Positions 1-9,773 of a stretch of DNA of 64,000 nt are shown one piece after another. Source of the DNA: Halomarina litorea (GTDB lineage Archaea > Halobacteriota > Halobacteria > Halobacteriales > Haloarculaceae); contig NZ_CP100448.1 in NCBI RefSeq assembly GCF_024227715.1, positions 1,545,655 to 1,609,654 of the forward strand, in the 5' to 3' direction. Both the position numbers and the translations under genes were made by a program. The notes under the pieces were generated by a model, which saw nothing but the letters and a program-made list of their open reading frames with translations, was not told the origin of the DNA and ran no database searches. The number at the start of each line of letters is the position of its first letter. Position 1 is the first letter of the stretch.

Positions 1-1653
1 CGGGACCCCTCGCGGACCGCGAGGGACTGGAGGTGGGGCGTGACGGGACTCGGGCCGAGGTCCCACTCCCCGCGGAACGAGTAGCGATAGAGCCGCCGGT
101 CCGGGTAGGCGTCGACGACGGCGAAGTCGCCCGCGGCGCCGCGGTCCTGCGCGTAGAGCACGTCGCCGGACTCCAGCGACCCGCCGTTGCGCAGGGGCTG
201 GAACGGGTGGTTGAGCCACGCGCCGTACGTCCGCGGGAGGAAGACGAGGGCGTCCTCGAACTCCCGGTCGAACGGTTCCAGCGCCCGCCGGAGGTCCTCC
301 GTCGTCCGCTCGTGGTCCGCGACGGGTTCGTCCATCGCGGCGACCTGCGCCCCGGCGACGACGGGGGCCGCGACGAGGAGGACGGCGAGTCCCGCCGCCC
401 GTGCCTGCCGACGGGGGAGCGCCCCGAGACGCGCCCGCGTCCAGTTCGCCACGTCCCGGAGGCCGACCGCTCCGAACACCGAGAGGGGGAGCAGGAGGTC
501 GTAGTGGTAGAACGGGCCGAACGCGCCCATGAAGCCGTCTGTGGGGTCGGAGACGTTCCCGAGGACGTTCAGCGACCCCCAGAACGCGACGTTCCCGACG
601 ACCACCGAGAGGGCGACGCCCGCGAGGAGGCGACGGAGGGTGCGGTCGGGGAGCGTTTCGGTCCCTCCGCCGTCGGACCGCAGGGACCGCAGGCCGACGA
701 ACGCGAGCAGGGTCCCGAGGGGTGCGGCGACGGTCCATCGGGTGGCGAGTTCCCAGAGCAACTGGCCCGCGACCCGCACGGCGAGCGCGGGGGTGTAGTT
801 CCGACTGTACCCCAGCAGTTCGCGCCGCCCGAACCCGAGGCCGTCCAGCGGTGCGAACGCCTGATAGGGAAACAGCAGGGCGTGACCCGTGACGACCACG
901 TTGTACGCGAGGGCGAGGGCGACGCCCGCCAGTCCGAGGAGGGCGACGACGGCCAGTCGGGTCACGCGGGGCGTCACCTCGCCGGTCCGTACGTCCCGAC
1001 CGACGAGCAGCAGGGCGTGGCCGACGAACGGCAGGCCGAACAGGACCGCCGTGTAGGGGCGCGCGAAGAACGCGAGTCCCACCGACACCCCCGCGAGGAG
1101 GGCGTAGGCGAGACTCGCGCGCGTCCGGCCCGCGTCGAGTCGCCTGAGCGCACGGACGTACCCCAGCGCGAAGGCGAGGTTCAGGAGGTGCGTCGGCGCG
1201 TAGGGCAGGTAGTTCGGCGTGATGAGCAGGAAGAAGGGCGTGGCGAGGACCATCGCGCTCGCGAGGACGCCCACCGGCGGGTCGAACGCCTCGCGGGCCA
1301 GTAGCCCCGTGAGCGCGACGATGCCCGTCCCCACGAGTACGGGGCCGACCCGGGGGACGCCGAGTGCCACGCCGGGCGCGAACAGGGCCGCCGTGACGGG
1401 CGAGTACTTGGGGTAGAGGCGGCCCCCGTCGACCACGAAGAACCACGGGCGGAACGCGCCGGGGTGGTCCGTCGTGAGCCACAGTTTCCCCTCCAGCAAC
1501 ATCGCGGCCTGCTGGAGGTACACCCCCTCGTCGTGGTTCTCCGACAGGAGGGGGAAGAGGTCGCGTGCGACGGTCAGGAGGACGACGCCCGCGAACAAGG
1601 AGAGGGCGAGGAGCGCGAGCGTCTCGGGGGACGGACGACTGCGCCGGGCCATT
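1..1653 (-). CDS. GT-C family membrane glycosyltransferase (GT39/ArnT-like), partial
   Basis: The reading frame opens at the ATG at 1653 and runs off the left edge, so at least 551 codons are present and the C-terminus is missing. A first membrane helix (about residues 11-28) is followed by an external loop with ENHDEGVYL. The Asp41-Glu42 pair is in the place of the conserved acidic pair of GT-C enzymes such as ArnT and protein mannosyltransferases. Many further hydrophobic segments follow, then a soluble C-terminal part. GT-C enzymes move a sugar from a polyprenyl-phosphate carrier to a target outside the membrane. Donor and acceptor cannot be read here; S-layer or lipid glycosylation is an inference. 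It lies 43 bp after the ABC ATPase gene on the same strand. Confidence 0.75.
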
Positions 1654-1696
1654 CAGGGGTCGAGTCGACGGGGGCGGCAGGCAGTGTCGGAGCCGT

Positions 1697-2842
1697 TCAT
1701 ATCGCCCGGGGGCTCCCCTGCGGGAACCACGCCAGATCGTGGTCCGCGGTCAGTTCCACCCGGACGCGCTCGTCCAGTTCGACCTCGTCGGCGTGGTTGT
1801 GCATACACGAGATGGTGTCGCCGGAGTCGAGTTCGACCCGGTAGAGCACCGTCGGGCCGAGGTAGCGCCGGTTGACCACCTCGCCGTTCGTCGGGCCGTC
1901 TGGGTGGGCCTGCACGTCGTCCGGGCGCACGAGGATGTCGATGGCAGACCCGTCGTACTCGGGGGCGAGACCGTGGACGGCCGCGCGTGACACGTCGCCG
2001 AGGCCCGTCTCGACGGCGTCGCCCTCGACCCGGCCGGCGAGGAAACTCGCGTGCCCGAGGAAGCTGGCGACGAAGCGCGATTCGGGGTGCTGGAACACCT
2101 GTTCGGGGCGGTCGACCTGGTCGAGTTCGCCCCGGTGGAGGACGGCGACGCGGTCGGAGATGGACATCGCCTCCTCCTGGTCGTGGGTGACCGAGATGGC
2201 CGTGACGCCCGCCTCCTTCAGGATGCGACGGACCTCCTCGCGCATCTCGACGCGGAGGTCCACGTCGAGGTTCGAGAAGGGTTCGTCGAGGAGGAGCAGT
2301 TGCGGTTCGGGTGCGAGCGCACGCGCGAGCGCGACCCGCTGTTGCTGGCCGCCGGAGAGTTCGTCGGGCATCGCGTCGTCCTTGCCGGGGAGGCCGACGA
2401 GTTCGAGGAGGTTGGCGACGCGCCGGTCCGTCGACTCCTCGTCCATCTCCTTCAGGCCGAAGGCGACGTTCTCCGCGGCGGTCAGGTGAGGGAACAGCGC
2501 GAACTCCTGGAAGACGACGCCGATGTCGCGTTCCTCGGGCGGGACGAACCCGACGCCGGGACCGGCGACGGGGTCACCGCGGAGGCGAATCTCCCCCTCG
2601 TCGGGTCGGTCGAGACCCGCGATGAGGCGCAGGGTGGTCGTCTTCCCGCACCCCGAGGGACCGAGCATGGTGAGCAACTCGCCCTCGCGTACCGAGAGGT
2701 CGAGTTCGTCGATGACGCGCGTGTCACCGAAGGACTTGCAGACGCCGTCCAGTTCGAGGACCACCTCGCCGGGCGATGGTGCCCGGTCCGTCGTCTCGGT
2801 ACTCCCCGACCCCGTCCGTCCCGAGAGGAGTTCATTCGACAT
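1697..2842 (-). CDS. Fe3+-type ABC transporter ATP-binding protein
   Basis: 381 residues from the ATG at 2842. Walker A (GPSGCGKTT, residues 61-69), signature LSGGQQQRVALARAL, Walker B LLLLDEPFSNLD and the following H-loop are intact. The C-terminal ~120 residues look like the TOBE/regulatory domain of FbpC/PotA-type ATPases. It powers import through the permease encoded just upstream; its start overlaps the permease stop by 11 bp, indicating translational coupling. Fe3+ is inferred from the neighbouring binding protein and the iron-box-like operator in front of the operon. Thiamine or spermidine transporters share this architecture, so the substrate is not certain. An in-frame upstream GTG-type start at 2884 exists but adds residues with no family resemblance. 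Confidence 0.9.
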   Translation of the reverse strand: MSNELLSGRTGSGSTETTDRAPSPGEVVLELDGVCKSFGDTRVIDELDLSVREGELLTMLGPSGCGKTTTLRLIAGLDRPDEGEIRLRGDPVAGPGVGFVPPEERDIGVVFQEFALFPHLTAAENVAFGLKEMDEESTDRRVANLLELVGLPGKDDAMPDELSGGQQQRVALARALAPEPQLLLLDEPFSNLDVDLRVEMREEVRRILKEAGVTAISVTHDQEEAMSISDRVAVLHRGELDQVDRPEQVFQHPESRFVASFLGHASFLAGRVEGDAVETGLGDVSRAAVHGLAPEYDGSAIDILVRPDDVQAHPDGPTNGEVVNRRYLGPTVLYRVELDSGDTISCMHNHADEVELDERVRVELTADHDLAWFPQGSPRAI

Positions 2843-4421
2843 CGTACCCCTCCAGTCTGACCATGACGAGCAACGAGAGCGCACTCACCAGCAACAACAC
2901 GAGTGCAGGTATGGCGGCCTGTCCGTAATAGCCCTGTTGTTCGGCCGACCAGAGGTGCGTCACGAGGGTGTCGAACCCCGCGGGTCTGAGCAGGAGCGTC
3001 GCGGGCAGTTCCTTCATCGTCGTGAGGAAGACGAGCGCCGCCCCGCCGAGTACCCCGGGGGCGACGAGGGGGAGCGTCACCCGCCGAAACGCCCGCGAGG
3101 GCGGCTCCCCGAGGGTGCGGGCGGCCTCTTCGAGCGTCGAGGATACCTGCTCGAAGGAGGTGCGCGTCGACCCGACCGCCTGCGGGAGGAACCGGACGAC
3201 GTAGGCGAATACGAGCAGGGGCAGGAGGATGACGCCCTGCCGGTAGAACTCGCCGCCGTAGTGTGCCCCGAAGAAGACCAGCGCGAGGCCGATGACCAGC
3301 CCCGGAATCGCGTAGCCGACGTACGCAGAGCGTTCGAGGGCGGCCGGAACCAGCCCTCTCTGTCGCGCCGCGACGAGGGCGATGGGGAGCGCACAGACGG
3401 CGGCGACGAGGGCCGCCGCGAACGACAGGCCCACCGAGTTCAGGACGTACTCCGGCTGGAAGGCGAGCGAACTCGTCGTCCGGCCCGTGTTGACCAGCCA
3501 GAGGCCGAGGATACCGAGGGGAACGGCGAGTGCGAGCGTCGGCACCGCGAGGCAGGCGAGCACCGCGGGGACCTTCAGTCGGCCCAGTCGGAGCGACGAG
3601 GCCCGCCGTCCGGGGTGGTCGGACTGGACGCCGCCGCCGCGCACGCGCGACTCGATTGCGAGGATGACGAGCGTCACGACCACCAGTTGAAGCGATAGCA
3701 ACACCGCGAGGTCGAGGTCGTACTTCTGGGCGGAGAAGATGACGCGCGTGAACACGTCGTAGCGCATGATCTGGGGCGTCCCGAAGTCCGAGAGCGCGTA
3801 GAGGGCGACGAGGAGCGACCCGGCCCCGATTGCGGGGCGAATCTGCGGGAAGGTGACGCGCCTGAACGTCTCCCACCCGTCGTGCTGGAGGGTGCGTGCG
3901 GCGTCGATGAGCGAGGTGTCGACCGTCTTCAGCGCCGCGCGCGTCGTGATGAACACGTAGGGGTAGGTGTACAGCGTGAGGACGAGGACGGTCCCGCCGA
4001 ACCCGTAGATGGAGGGCAGGGACTCGACGCCGAGGGGGGCGAGGATACCCTGCAGTCGCCCGCGGGGGCCGAACGCCGAGACGAACGCGAACGCGCCGAT
4101 GTAGGAGGGGACGACGAGGGGCATCGCCAGCAACACGGTGAAGAGGCGCTTCGCGGGCAGGTCGGTCCTGACGGTGAGGAAGGCGAGGGGGACGCCGATG
4201 ACGATGGACGCGCCCGTGACGCCCGCGGCGAGGGCGACGCTGTTGACGAACACCTCGACGGTCGTGTCGGCGACGAGGAGCGAGAGGCTGTCGCGGGCCT
4301 CGAACGCGCCCGCGAGCAACCAGACGAGCGGTGAGAGGACGACGGCGGCGATGGCCCCCGCGACGAGGGTGAGCCCGACCGACCGGCCCCCGACTCGCTC
4401 CTCGACGGTGTTGGTCGCCAT
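2832..4421 (-). CDS. Fe3+-type ABC transporter permease (double-length)
   Basis: 529 residues with two repeated sets of about six membrane helices, the FbpB/ThiP arrangement in which one chain forms both halves of the channel. The EAA-type cytoplasmic loops are visible twice: around DAARTLQHDGWETFRRVTFP in the first half and EEAARTLGEPPSRAFRRVTL in the second. These contact the ATPase. The gene starts 1 bp after the stop of the binding protein and overlaps the ATPase start, so all three form one operon read from the iron-box-like operator at 5560-5575. The role is ferric-iron import across the cytoplasmic membrane, inferred from context. Confidence 0.9.
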   Translation of the reverse strand: MATNTVEERVGGRSVGLTLVAGAIAAVVLSPLVWLLAGAFEARDSLSLLVADTTVEVFVNSVALAAGVTGASIVIGVPLAFLTVRTDLPAKRLFTVLLAMPLVVPSYIGAFAFVSAFGPRGRLQGILAPLGVESLPSIYGFGGTVLVLTLYTYPYVFITTRAALKTVDTSLIDAARTLQHDGWETFRRVTFPQIRPAIGAGSLLVALYALSDFGTPQIMRYDVFTRVIFSAQKYDLDLAVLLSLQLVVVTLVILAIESRVRGGGVQSDHPGRRASSLRLGRLKVPAVLACLAVPTLALAVPLGILGLWLVNTGRTTSSLAFQPEYVLNSVGLSFAAALVAAVCALPIALVAARQRGLVPAALERSAYVGYAIPGLVIGLALVFFGAHYGGEFYRQGVILLPLLVFAYVVRFLPQAVGSTRTSFEQVSSTLEEAARTLGEPPSRAFRRVTLPLVAPGVLGGAALVFLTTMKELPATLLLRPAGFDTLVTHLWSAEQQGYYGQAAIPALVLLLVSALSLLVMVRLEGYDVE

Positions 4422-4422
4422 C

Positions 4423-5553
4423 TCAGACGGTGATACCGACCTCCCGCAGGAGTTCGATGGTCGGCCCGTAGTCCGCCAGTTGCGAGAGGTCGAGTTCCGG
4501 CGGCGGGCTCAACTCCTCGACGGGCGGCAGGTCGCCGATCGGCTGTGCCTCCGGGATGACCGGGTACTCGTAGGTCTGGGTGATGAAGTACTCCTGTGCC
4601 TCCGCCGAGAGGAGGTGGCGGACGAAGTTCGCGGCCATGTCGGTGTCGTTTGCCGTGTCCACGACCGCCGCGCCCGCGACGTTGAACACCGCGCCCGCGT
4701 CGTTCGTCGTGAACGCCGTCGCGAGGGGGGCGTCGGGGCGCGCGTCGAGGACCCGCTGGATGTAGTAGTGGTTCGCGAACCCGGCCTGAATCTCGCCGTC
4801 GGCCACCGCCTGCGCGATGGCGAACTCGTCGGCGTACTCCTGGACGCCCGAGTCGAGCATCCCCTGGAGCCACTGCTTGGTCTTCTCACGTCCGTTGAGG
4901 ACGCGCATCGCGGTGACGAACGCCTGGAACGACCCGTAGGAGGGTGCCCAGCCCATCGCGTCGTCGAACCGGGAGGCCTCGGGGAACGCGAAGATGTCGT
5001 CGGGGATGTCCCCCTCGCCGAACGTGTCGGTGTTGTACGGGATGGTCCGCGCGCGCCCGGAGGTGCCCGTCCACTCGCCCTCCGGGTCGCGGAACTCCTC
5101 TTTCGCGAGGCCGAGAACGTCGTCGGGGAGCGTCGCGGTCCGGCCCGCCTCCGCGAGTGCGCCCAGCGACCCCGCGTTGACCGAGTAGAAGACGTCCGCG
5201 GGGCTGTTCGACCCCTCTTCCCGTATCTTGTTGACGAGCGTGATGGAGTCCTCGTACCGCGGGTTGATGGTCAGGTCGGGGTACTGCTCGTGGAGGTAGT
5301 CGAACAGGCGACCGACGAGGGCCTGTCCGCGCCCCGAGTAGACGTCGATGGTCCCCGAGAGGTCCGGCATCGCCTCCATGGGCGTCCCCGCGGGGACGTA
5401 GTCGCCGCCGCGACCCGACCCGATCTGGCCCGGCTGGAAGGTCTGGTTGTCACCGCCACCGCCGAACACGTCGAGACAGCCCGCGAGTCCGGCAGTGCCG
5501 ACTGCTCCTACCGCCTGAAGCACCCGGCGCCGCCGGTGGCCGTTGTCGCTCAT
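4423..5553 (-). CDS. Fe3+-type ABC transporter substrate-binding lipoprotein
   Basis: 376 residues. The N-terminus has arginines at 7-10, a hydrophobic stretch and a lipobox LAGC with Cys26, so it should be exported by Tat and anchored as a lipoprotein. The mature part (IDVYSGRGQALVGRLFDYL, TIPYNTDTFG, FANHYYIQRVLDARPDAPLA) resembles the FbpA/FutA class of ferric-iron binding proteins, whose iron ligands are tyrosines; a YY pair is present. It is the first gene of the transporter operon. A TTAGGCTCGCCTAA repeat begins 8 bp upstream of the start codon, a position where a bound repressor would cover the start of a short-leader or leaderless transcript. Confidence 0.9.
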   Translation of the reverse strand: MSDNGHRRRRVLQAVGAVGTAGLAGCLDVFGGGGDNQTFQPGQIGSGRGGDYVPAGTPMEAMPDLSGTIDVYSGRGQALVGRLFDYLHEQYPDLTINPRYEDSITLVNKIREEGSNSPADVFYSVNAGSLGALAEAGRTATLPDDVLGLAKEEFRDPEGEWTGTSGRARTIPYNTDTFGEGDIPDDIFAFPEASRFDDAMGWAPSYGSFQAFVTAMRVLNGREKTKQWLQGMLDSGVQEYADEFAIAQAVADGEIQAGFANHYYIQRVLDARPDAPLATAFTTNDAGAVFNVAGAAVVDTANDTDMAANFVRHLLSAEAQEYFITQTYEYPVIPEAQPIGDLPPVEELSPPPELDLSQLADYGPTIELLREVGITV

Positions 5554-5559
5554 TGATCG

Positions 5560-5575
5560 TTTAGGCTCGCCTAAA
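5560..5575. promoter_or_regulatory. Iron-box-like operator of the iron ABC transporter
   Basis: TTTAGGCTCGCCTAAA is a perfect 7-bp inverted repeat around a 2-base centre. It shares the TTAGG...CCTAA arms of DtxR/IdeR boxes. It ends 7 bases before the ATG of the binding protein. Two further copies of the TTAGG-N4-CCTAA pattern lie at 6780-6793 and 12922-12935. Iron-dependent repression by a DtxR/SirR-type protein is inferred; no such regulator gene is in the window. Confidence 0.7.
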
Positions 5576-5604
5576 ACACTTATAGCTGCTGGTTCCCTGC
5601 CGTC

Positions 5605-6762
5605 TCAGTCGTCCGCGGGGGCGGGCGCGGCCCGGACCGGTTCGGTCCCGAGGGCGTCCAGGCAGTCCAGCCACTCGCGCATGTGTTCGCCGACGAAGGT
5701 GAGGAACTCGCTGTTGTTGTAGTCGTTCTCGTGGGTGACGAGGGCGTCGGCCATGGCGGCGAACGCCTCGCCGTAGGAGTCGGTGTCCTCCCCGGCGTCG
5801 TCGACGACCTCCCAGACGTGTTCGTTGAGTTCCAGCGCCGGAACCTCGTTGTTCAGGTCGTCGAACGTCGAGCGCGGGGCCTTGTTGTGCTCACAGAGCG
5901 GGTAGCCGTTGAGAATCTGCGTGCCGACGATGTCGCAGGCGCGCTTGAGGAAGACGCCCGACCAGATGTCGTCGAAGCGGCCCACGTCCCACGGGTTGTC
6001 GTCCATCGGCAACTGGTAGAACGCGGGGACCACCTCGCGGCGGAACGCGAGGTTCATCGAACACACCGTGAGGTACTGGCCCCGGACGGCGACGAACTCC
6101 TCGCCGTAGTCCTCGCGCGTGGTCCGGGTCCGGGCCTGTCCCCGCAGGTCGCCGTCCATCAGGATGCGCACGGCGTCGAGGTCGGGCACGTTCGTCCAGA
6201 GACCCTGCGAGGCGACGACTCGCTCCACCGCTTCGGTGCCCACCTCGACCGTCTCGTCCATCGCGCTGTACGGGTAGCCGCGGGGGTAGAGGCCGTGGTC
6301 GTCGAAGTTCTGGTAGAGGACGTTCACCCACCGTTCGTCGCTCTCGACGGCGGCCACCTCGCCCTCGTAGGCGAGGTTGCGGTAGTGTCGACCGAAGAAG
6401 TCCGTCTCGTGGGGGAGGGTGTCGTCGTCGATGAAGACGCCGAAGTCGAACTCGGGGTGCGCCCAGAGGTAGAGCAGGCCGAAACTCGTCTCGGCGTGGC
6501 TGGCGGCGGGGACGAGGTGGGAGAACTCCTCGATTCCCTGCGCCTCGTACCACGCCTCGCGGCGGGACCCGTCGAACACCTCGCCGACGACGTCGAGGTC
6601 GTCGAGCATCGCGCGCATCGCGTCGGTGTCACAGAAGTCCTCCGTGACGAGGACGAAGTGCAGTCGGTCGGCGTGGCCGTACTCGCGGGCGTTCTCCACG
6701 TACTCGCGGACGCACTCGAACTCCCGGATTGTCGGGACGATGACGCAGGTGTCGGCGGACAT
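5605..6762 (-). CDS. RGP-like sugar-nucleotide enzyme (alpha-1,4-glucan-protein synthase family)
   Basis: 385 residues from the ATG at 6762. A GTG 27 bases further upstream lies inside the inverted repeat at 6780-6793 and is less likely. The N-terminal VIVPTIREFECVREY and the FGVFIDDDTLP motif, a triple Asp for metal and nucleotide, resemble reversibly glycosylated polypeptides (UDP-arabinopyranose mutase / glucan-protein synthase), a GT-A-like fold. It is soluble with no signal peptide. Substrate is unknown. It lies upstream of the iron-transporter operon on the same strand with its own iron-box-like site, so co-regulation by iron is likely. A more remote GT-A glycosyltransferase is the alternative. 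Confidence 0.7.
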   Translation of the reverse strand: MSADTCVIVPTIREFECVREYVENAREYGHADRLHFVLVTEDFCDTDAMRAMLDDLDVVGEVFDGSRREAWYEAQGIEEFSHLVPAASHAETSFGLLYLWAHPEFDFGVFIDDDTLPHETDFFGRHYRNLAYEGEVAAVESDERWVNVLYQNFDDHGLYPRGYPYSAMDETVEVGTEAVERVVASQGLWTNVPDLDAVRILMDGDLRGQARTRTTREDYGEEFVAVRGQYLTVCSMNLAFRREVVPAFYQLPMDDNPWDVGRFDDIWSGVFLKRACDIVGTQILNGYPLCEHNKAPRSTFDDLNNEVPALELNEHVWEVVDDAGEDTDSYGEAFAAMADALVTHENDYNNSEFLTFVGEHMREWLDCLDALGTEPVRAAPAPADD

Positions 6763-6779
6763 TCGCTCGTCCGATGTGT

Positions 6780-6793
6780 TTAGGGCCACCTAA
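6780..6793. promoter_or_regulatory. Iron-box-like operator of the RGP-like gene
   Basis: TTAGGGCCACCTAA: 5-bp inverted arms TTAGG/CCTAA around a 4-base centre, 18 bases upstream of the ATG at 6762. An AT-rich run next to it (6790-6798) sits about 27-35 bases upstream of that start, where a TATA element of a leaderless transcript would be. A bound repressor would therefore cover the promoter. Confidence 0.6.
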
Positions 6794-7054
6794 AAATATG
6801 TGTCGCAATGCGTCCGTCGCCTCGTGGTGGGTGGAGTCGTGACACACCGTTAAGGCCCCGGGGCGCGTCGAGAGGTGTGGTATGTGTCGACAGTTGGTGC
6901 CGGAACGACGGGTCGTCGCCACCGGCGACGTCGGGTCTGTCGTCGCCCGGATGGGTAACGATTTATCGCCGGCCCCGGATGCGTCGAAACGAAATCGTCC
7001 CGCCGGTGCGGGTCGCGACCCGACGGTCCTCGTATCCACGGACTACCTGTAACC

Positions 7055-7798
7055 ATGATCCTCGAAGAACAGACCTGCGTCGTGACCGGTGCCTCGCGCG
7101 GCATCGGTCGGGGTATCGCCACAGAACTAGGGAGCAACGGGGCGAACGTCGTCGTGAACTACCGTTCGTCCGAATCGGAAGCCCACGAAGTCGTCGACGA
7201 GATCGAGGCCGCGGGCGGGCGAGCCATCGCGGTGCAGGCAGACGTCGCGGACTTCGACGCCGTCGCCTCGATGGGCGAGGCGACCCACGACGCCTTCGGC
7301 GCGCCGGACGTCCTCGTGAACAACGCGGGCCTGACCATCGACAAGACGTTCGCGAACATGACCCGCGAGGACTGGGACCGGGTGATGGACGTGAACCTCG
7401 GGGGTGTCTACAACTGCACCAAGGTGTTCTTCGAGGACCTGAAGGACGCCGACGAGGGCCGTCTCATCAACATCTCGTCGGTGGTGGGCCAGCAGGGCAA
7501 CTACGGGCAGGCCAACTACGCGACCACCAAGTCCGGCCTCTTCGGGTTCACGCGGACCATCGCCCTCGAGATGGCCCGCTCCGGGTCGACCGCCAACTGC
7601 GTCGCGCCCGGGTTCGTCGAGACGGACATGCTCGAAGTGGTCCCCGACCGCGTCCAGGAGAAGATCATCGAGCGCATTCCCCTCGGCCGGTTCGCCACCG
7701 TCGACGACGTCAGTGGTATCGTGCGGTTCCTCGCCAGTAAGGAGTCCAGCTACATGACCGGGCAGATCCTCGGCGTCAACGGCGGCATGGAGTGGTGA
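7055..7798 (+). CDS. phaB: NADPH-dependent acetoacetyl-CoA / 3-ketoacyl reductase (SDR)
   Basis: 247 residues, the usual length for PhaB/FabG. The cofactor motif TGASRGIGRG is at residues 10-19, the NNAG motif and Ser-Tyr-Lys site follow (SSVVGQQGNYGQANYATTK), and the C-terminus GQILGVNGGMEW is the normal family end. It reduces acetoacetyl-CoA to 3-hydroxybutyryl-CoA, the monomer precursor of polyhydroxyalkanoate. It leads an operon: the carboxylase gene starts 1 bp after its stop. The symbol rests on resemblance and context; a FabG-like role with other 3-ketoacyl substrates is possible. The 292 bases before it contain an ATTTATC element near 6960 but no recognisable gene. Confidence 0.75.
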   Translation: MILEEQTCVVTGASRGIGRGIATELGSNGANVVVNYRSSESEAHEVVDEIEAAGGRAIAVQADVADFDAVASMGEATHDAFGAPDVLVNNAGLTIDKTFANMTREDWDRVMDVNLGGVYNCTKVFFEDLKDADEGRLINISSVVGQQGNYGQANYATTKSGLFGFTRTIALEMARSGSTANCVAPGFVETDMLEVVPDRVQEKIIERIPLGRFATVDDVSGIVRFLASKESSYMTGQILGVNGGMEW

Positions 7799-7799
7799 G

Positions 7800-9374
7800 A
7801 TGAGCGGGGACGCACAGCAGACGGCGTCGGAGGAGGACCCCGTCGAGGAGCTGCGTCGTCGCCGCGAGGCCGCCCACCTCGGCGGCGGGGAGGACCGAAT
7901 CGACCGCCAGCACTCGCTGGGCAAGATGACCGCCCGCGAGCGCATCGACTACTTCCTCGACGACGGTACGTTCCGCGAACTCGACACCTTCGTCGAACAC
8001 CAGTCGACGAACTTCGACATGGCCGAGAAGACCTACCCCGGCGACGCCGTCGTCACCGGGCGGGGGGAGGTGGACGGCCGGCCGGTGTACGTCTTCGCCC
8101 ACGACTTCACCGTCCTCGGCGGGTCCGTCGGGGAGGTGGTCGCCGACAAGGTCTGCAAGGCCATGGACAAGGCCATCGAGAACGGCGTGCCCGTCGTCGG
8201 CCTGAACGACTCCGGCGGCGCGCGCATCCAGGAGGGCGTGGACTCGCTGGTCGGGTTCGCGCGCATCTTCCGCCGGAACACGAAGGCGTCGGGCCTCATC
8301 CCACAGATTTCGGCCATCATGGGGCCGTGTGCGGGCGGGGCGACGTACTCGCCCGCCCTCACCGACTTCACCCTGATGGTGGAGGACACCAGCCACATGA
8401 TGATAACGGGGCCGGACGTCATCGAGACGGTCACCGGCGAGCAGATATCGAAGGAGGAACTCGGCGGGGCGGGGACCCACGCCGGCACCTCCGGGGTGGC
8501 CCACATGGCCTGTCCCGGCGAGGAGACGGCGCTGGACTCCGTCGCGGACCTCCTCGCCTTCCTCCCGTCGAACCACCTCGAGGACCCGCCGCGGGCCGAA
8601 CCGTACGACGACCCCAAGCGGTCGTGTGACGGCCTCCGCGACATCGTCCCGGACGAGGCGAAGAAGCCCTACGACGTCGTGGACGTCGTCGACGAACTCG
8701 TCGACACGGGGTCGTTCCTCGAGGTTCACGGCTCGTGGGCGCGCAGCATGGTCGTCGGCTTCGCCCACATGGACGGCCGTCCCGTGGGAATCGTCGCCAA
8801 CCAGCCACGCGCGAACGCGGGCACCATCGACATCGAGGCCAGCGAGAAGACGGCACGGTTCGTCCGCACCTGCGACTCGTTCAACGTCCCGGTCATCACC
8901 CTCGTGGACACGCCGGGGTTCATGCCGGGGACCGACCAGGAGCACAACGGCATCATCCGCCACGGCGCGAAACTCATCTACGCCTACGCCGAGGCCACCG
9001 TCCCCCTGCTGACCGTCGTGACGCGCAAGGCCTACGGCGGCGCGTACATCGTCATGGGGTCGAAGGAACTCGGCGCTGACCTCAACTACGCGTGGCCCGG
9101 CGCGGAGATGGCCGTCCTCGGCCCGCGCGGCGCGGTGAACATCCTCTACCGGAAGGAACTCCAGAACGCCGACGACCCCGAGGCGCGGCGACAGGAGTTG
9201 ATGGACGAGTACCGCGAGGAGTTCGCCAACCCGTACAAGCCCGCCCAGCGGGGGTACATCGACGACGTCGTCGAACCGGAGACCACCCGCACGCGCCTCG
9301 TCGAGGACCTCGACCTCCTCGAACGCAAGCGCGCCGAGACGCCCGCGAAGGACCACGGCAACATCCCGCTCTGA
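7800..9374 (+). CDS. pccB: Acyl-CoA (propionyl/acetyl-CoA) carboxylase carboxyltransferase subunit
   Basis: 524 residues with both crotonase-like halves. The first half carries [16 protein letters not shown] and the second [11 protein letters not shown] and [19 protein letters not shown], the oxyanion-hole glycines of the family. It transfers carboxyl from carboxybiotin to propionyl-CoA or acetyl-CoA, giving methylmalonyl- or malonyl-CoA in the cytoplasm. It needs a biotin carboxylase/carrier subunit that is not in this window. It is coupled to phaB before it (1-bp gap) and to the small subunit after it (1-bp gap). Which acyl-CoA is preferred cannot be read from sequence alone. Confidence 0.9.
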   Translation: MSGDAQQTASEEDPVEELRRRREAAHLGGGEDRIDRQHSLGKMTARERIDYFLDDGTFRELDTFVEHQSTNFDMAEKTYPGDAVVTGRGEVDGRPVYVFAHDFTVLGGSVGEVVADKVCKAMDKAIENGVPVVGLNDSGGARIQEGVDSLVGFARIFRRNTKASGLIPQISAIMGPCAGGATYSPALTDFTLMVEDTSHMMITGPDVIETVTGEQISKEELGGAGTHAGTSGVAHMACPGEETALDSVADLLAFLPSNHLEDPPRAEPYDDPKRSCDGLRDIVPDEAKKPYDVVDVVDELVDTGSFLEVHGSWARSMVVGFAHMDGRPVGIVANQPRANAGTIDIEASEKTARFVRTCDSFNVPVITLVDTPGFMPGTDQEHNGIIRHGAKLIYAYAEATVPLLTVVTRKAYGGAYIVMGSKELGADLNYAWPGAEMAVLGPRGAVNILYRKELQNADDPEARRQELMDEYREEFANPYKPAQRGYIDDVVEPETTRTRLVEDLDLLERKRAETPAKDHGNIPL

Positions 9375-9375
9375 C

Positions 9376-9687
9376 ATGGGGGGCGACAGTCAACGGACGG
9401 ACGACGAGGGGACGACCACGACCGTCGACCTGTCCACCGGGGCGGGCGACGTCCGGTTGACCATCCCCGACGACGCGACGCGCGGCGAGGCGGCGGCCCT
9501 CGCCTGTGCCATCGGTGCCCACCTCAACGACCAGTTGGTGGCGGCCGCGGCGGCAGGGGGCGGTCCCCGGCAGGCCAACAAGTGGTCGCTCGCGGGTCGG
9601 TACGGCGCGCGTTCGAGGGGTGACCTCCCGCGGCGGGTCGACCGGGGCGAGGAGTGGAAGATGGCCGGGCGGACGCGTCGCTGGTAG
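9376..9687 (+). CDS. pccX: Small (epsilon/PccX-like) subunit of acyl-CoA carboxylase
   Basis: 103 residues. It starts 1 bp after the carboxyltransferase stop. The second half has a W-x-L-A-G-R-Y-G pattern ([12 protein letters not shown]) and ends [12 protein letters not shown], the spaced Trp/Arg pattern of short acc epsilon-type proteins; in Haloferax mediterranei a similarly placed small protein, PccX, is needed for propionyl-CoA carboxylase activity. The first ~60 residues are acidic with an alanine-rich helix. Its function here is inferred from position and the C-terminal pattern. Confidence 0.65.
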   Translation: MGGDSQRTDDEGTTTTVDLSTGAGDVRLTIPDDATRGEAAALACAIGAHLNDQLVAAAAAGGGPRQANKWSLAGRYGARSRGDLPRRVDRGEEWKMAGRTRRW

Positions 9688-9773
9688 CCGGCGTCCGGAA
9701 CTGGTCGAGAATCAGACAGCCGCGAACACTTAACTCGCCCGCGTTAGCAACACCGCGGTATGAGGGCCGACAG

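Noticed and set aside
33..1304. Long Arg/Pro/Glu-rich open frame on the plus strand opposite the glycosyltransferase gene
   Set aside because: It is antisense to a frame with clear GT-C features. Long antisense frames are expected in GC-rich haloarchaeal DNA, and its composition is not protein-like.
7776..9377. 533-codon frame antisense to the carboxylase gene
   Set aside because: Mirror of pccB with no motif; the sense strand has all catalytic motifs.
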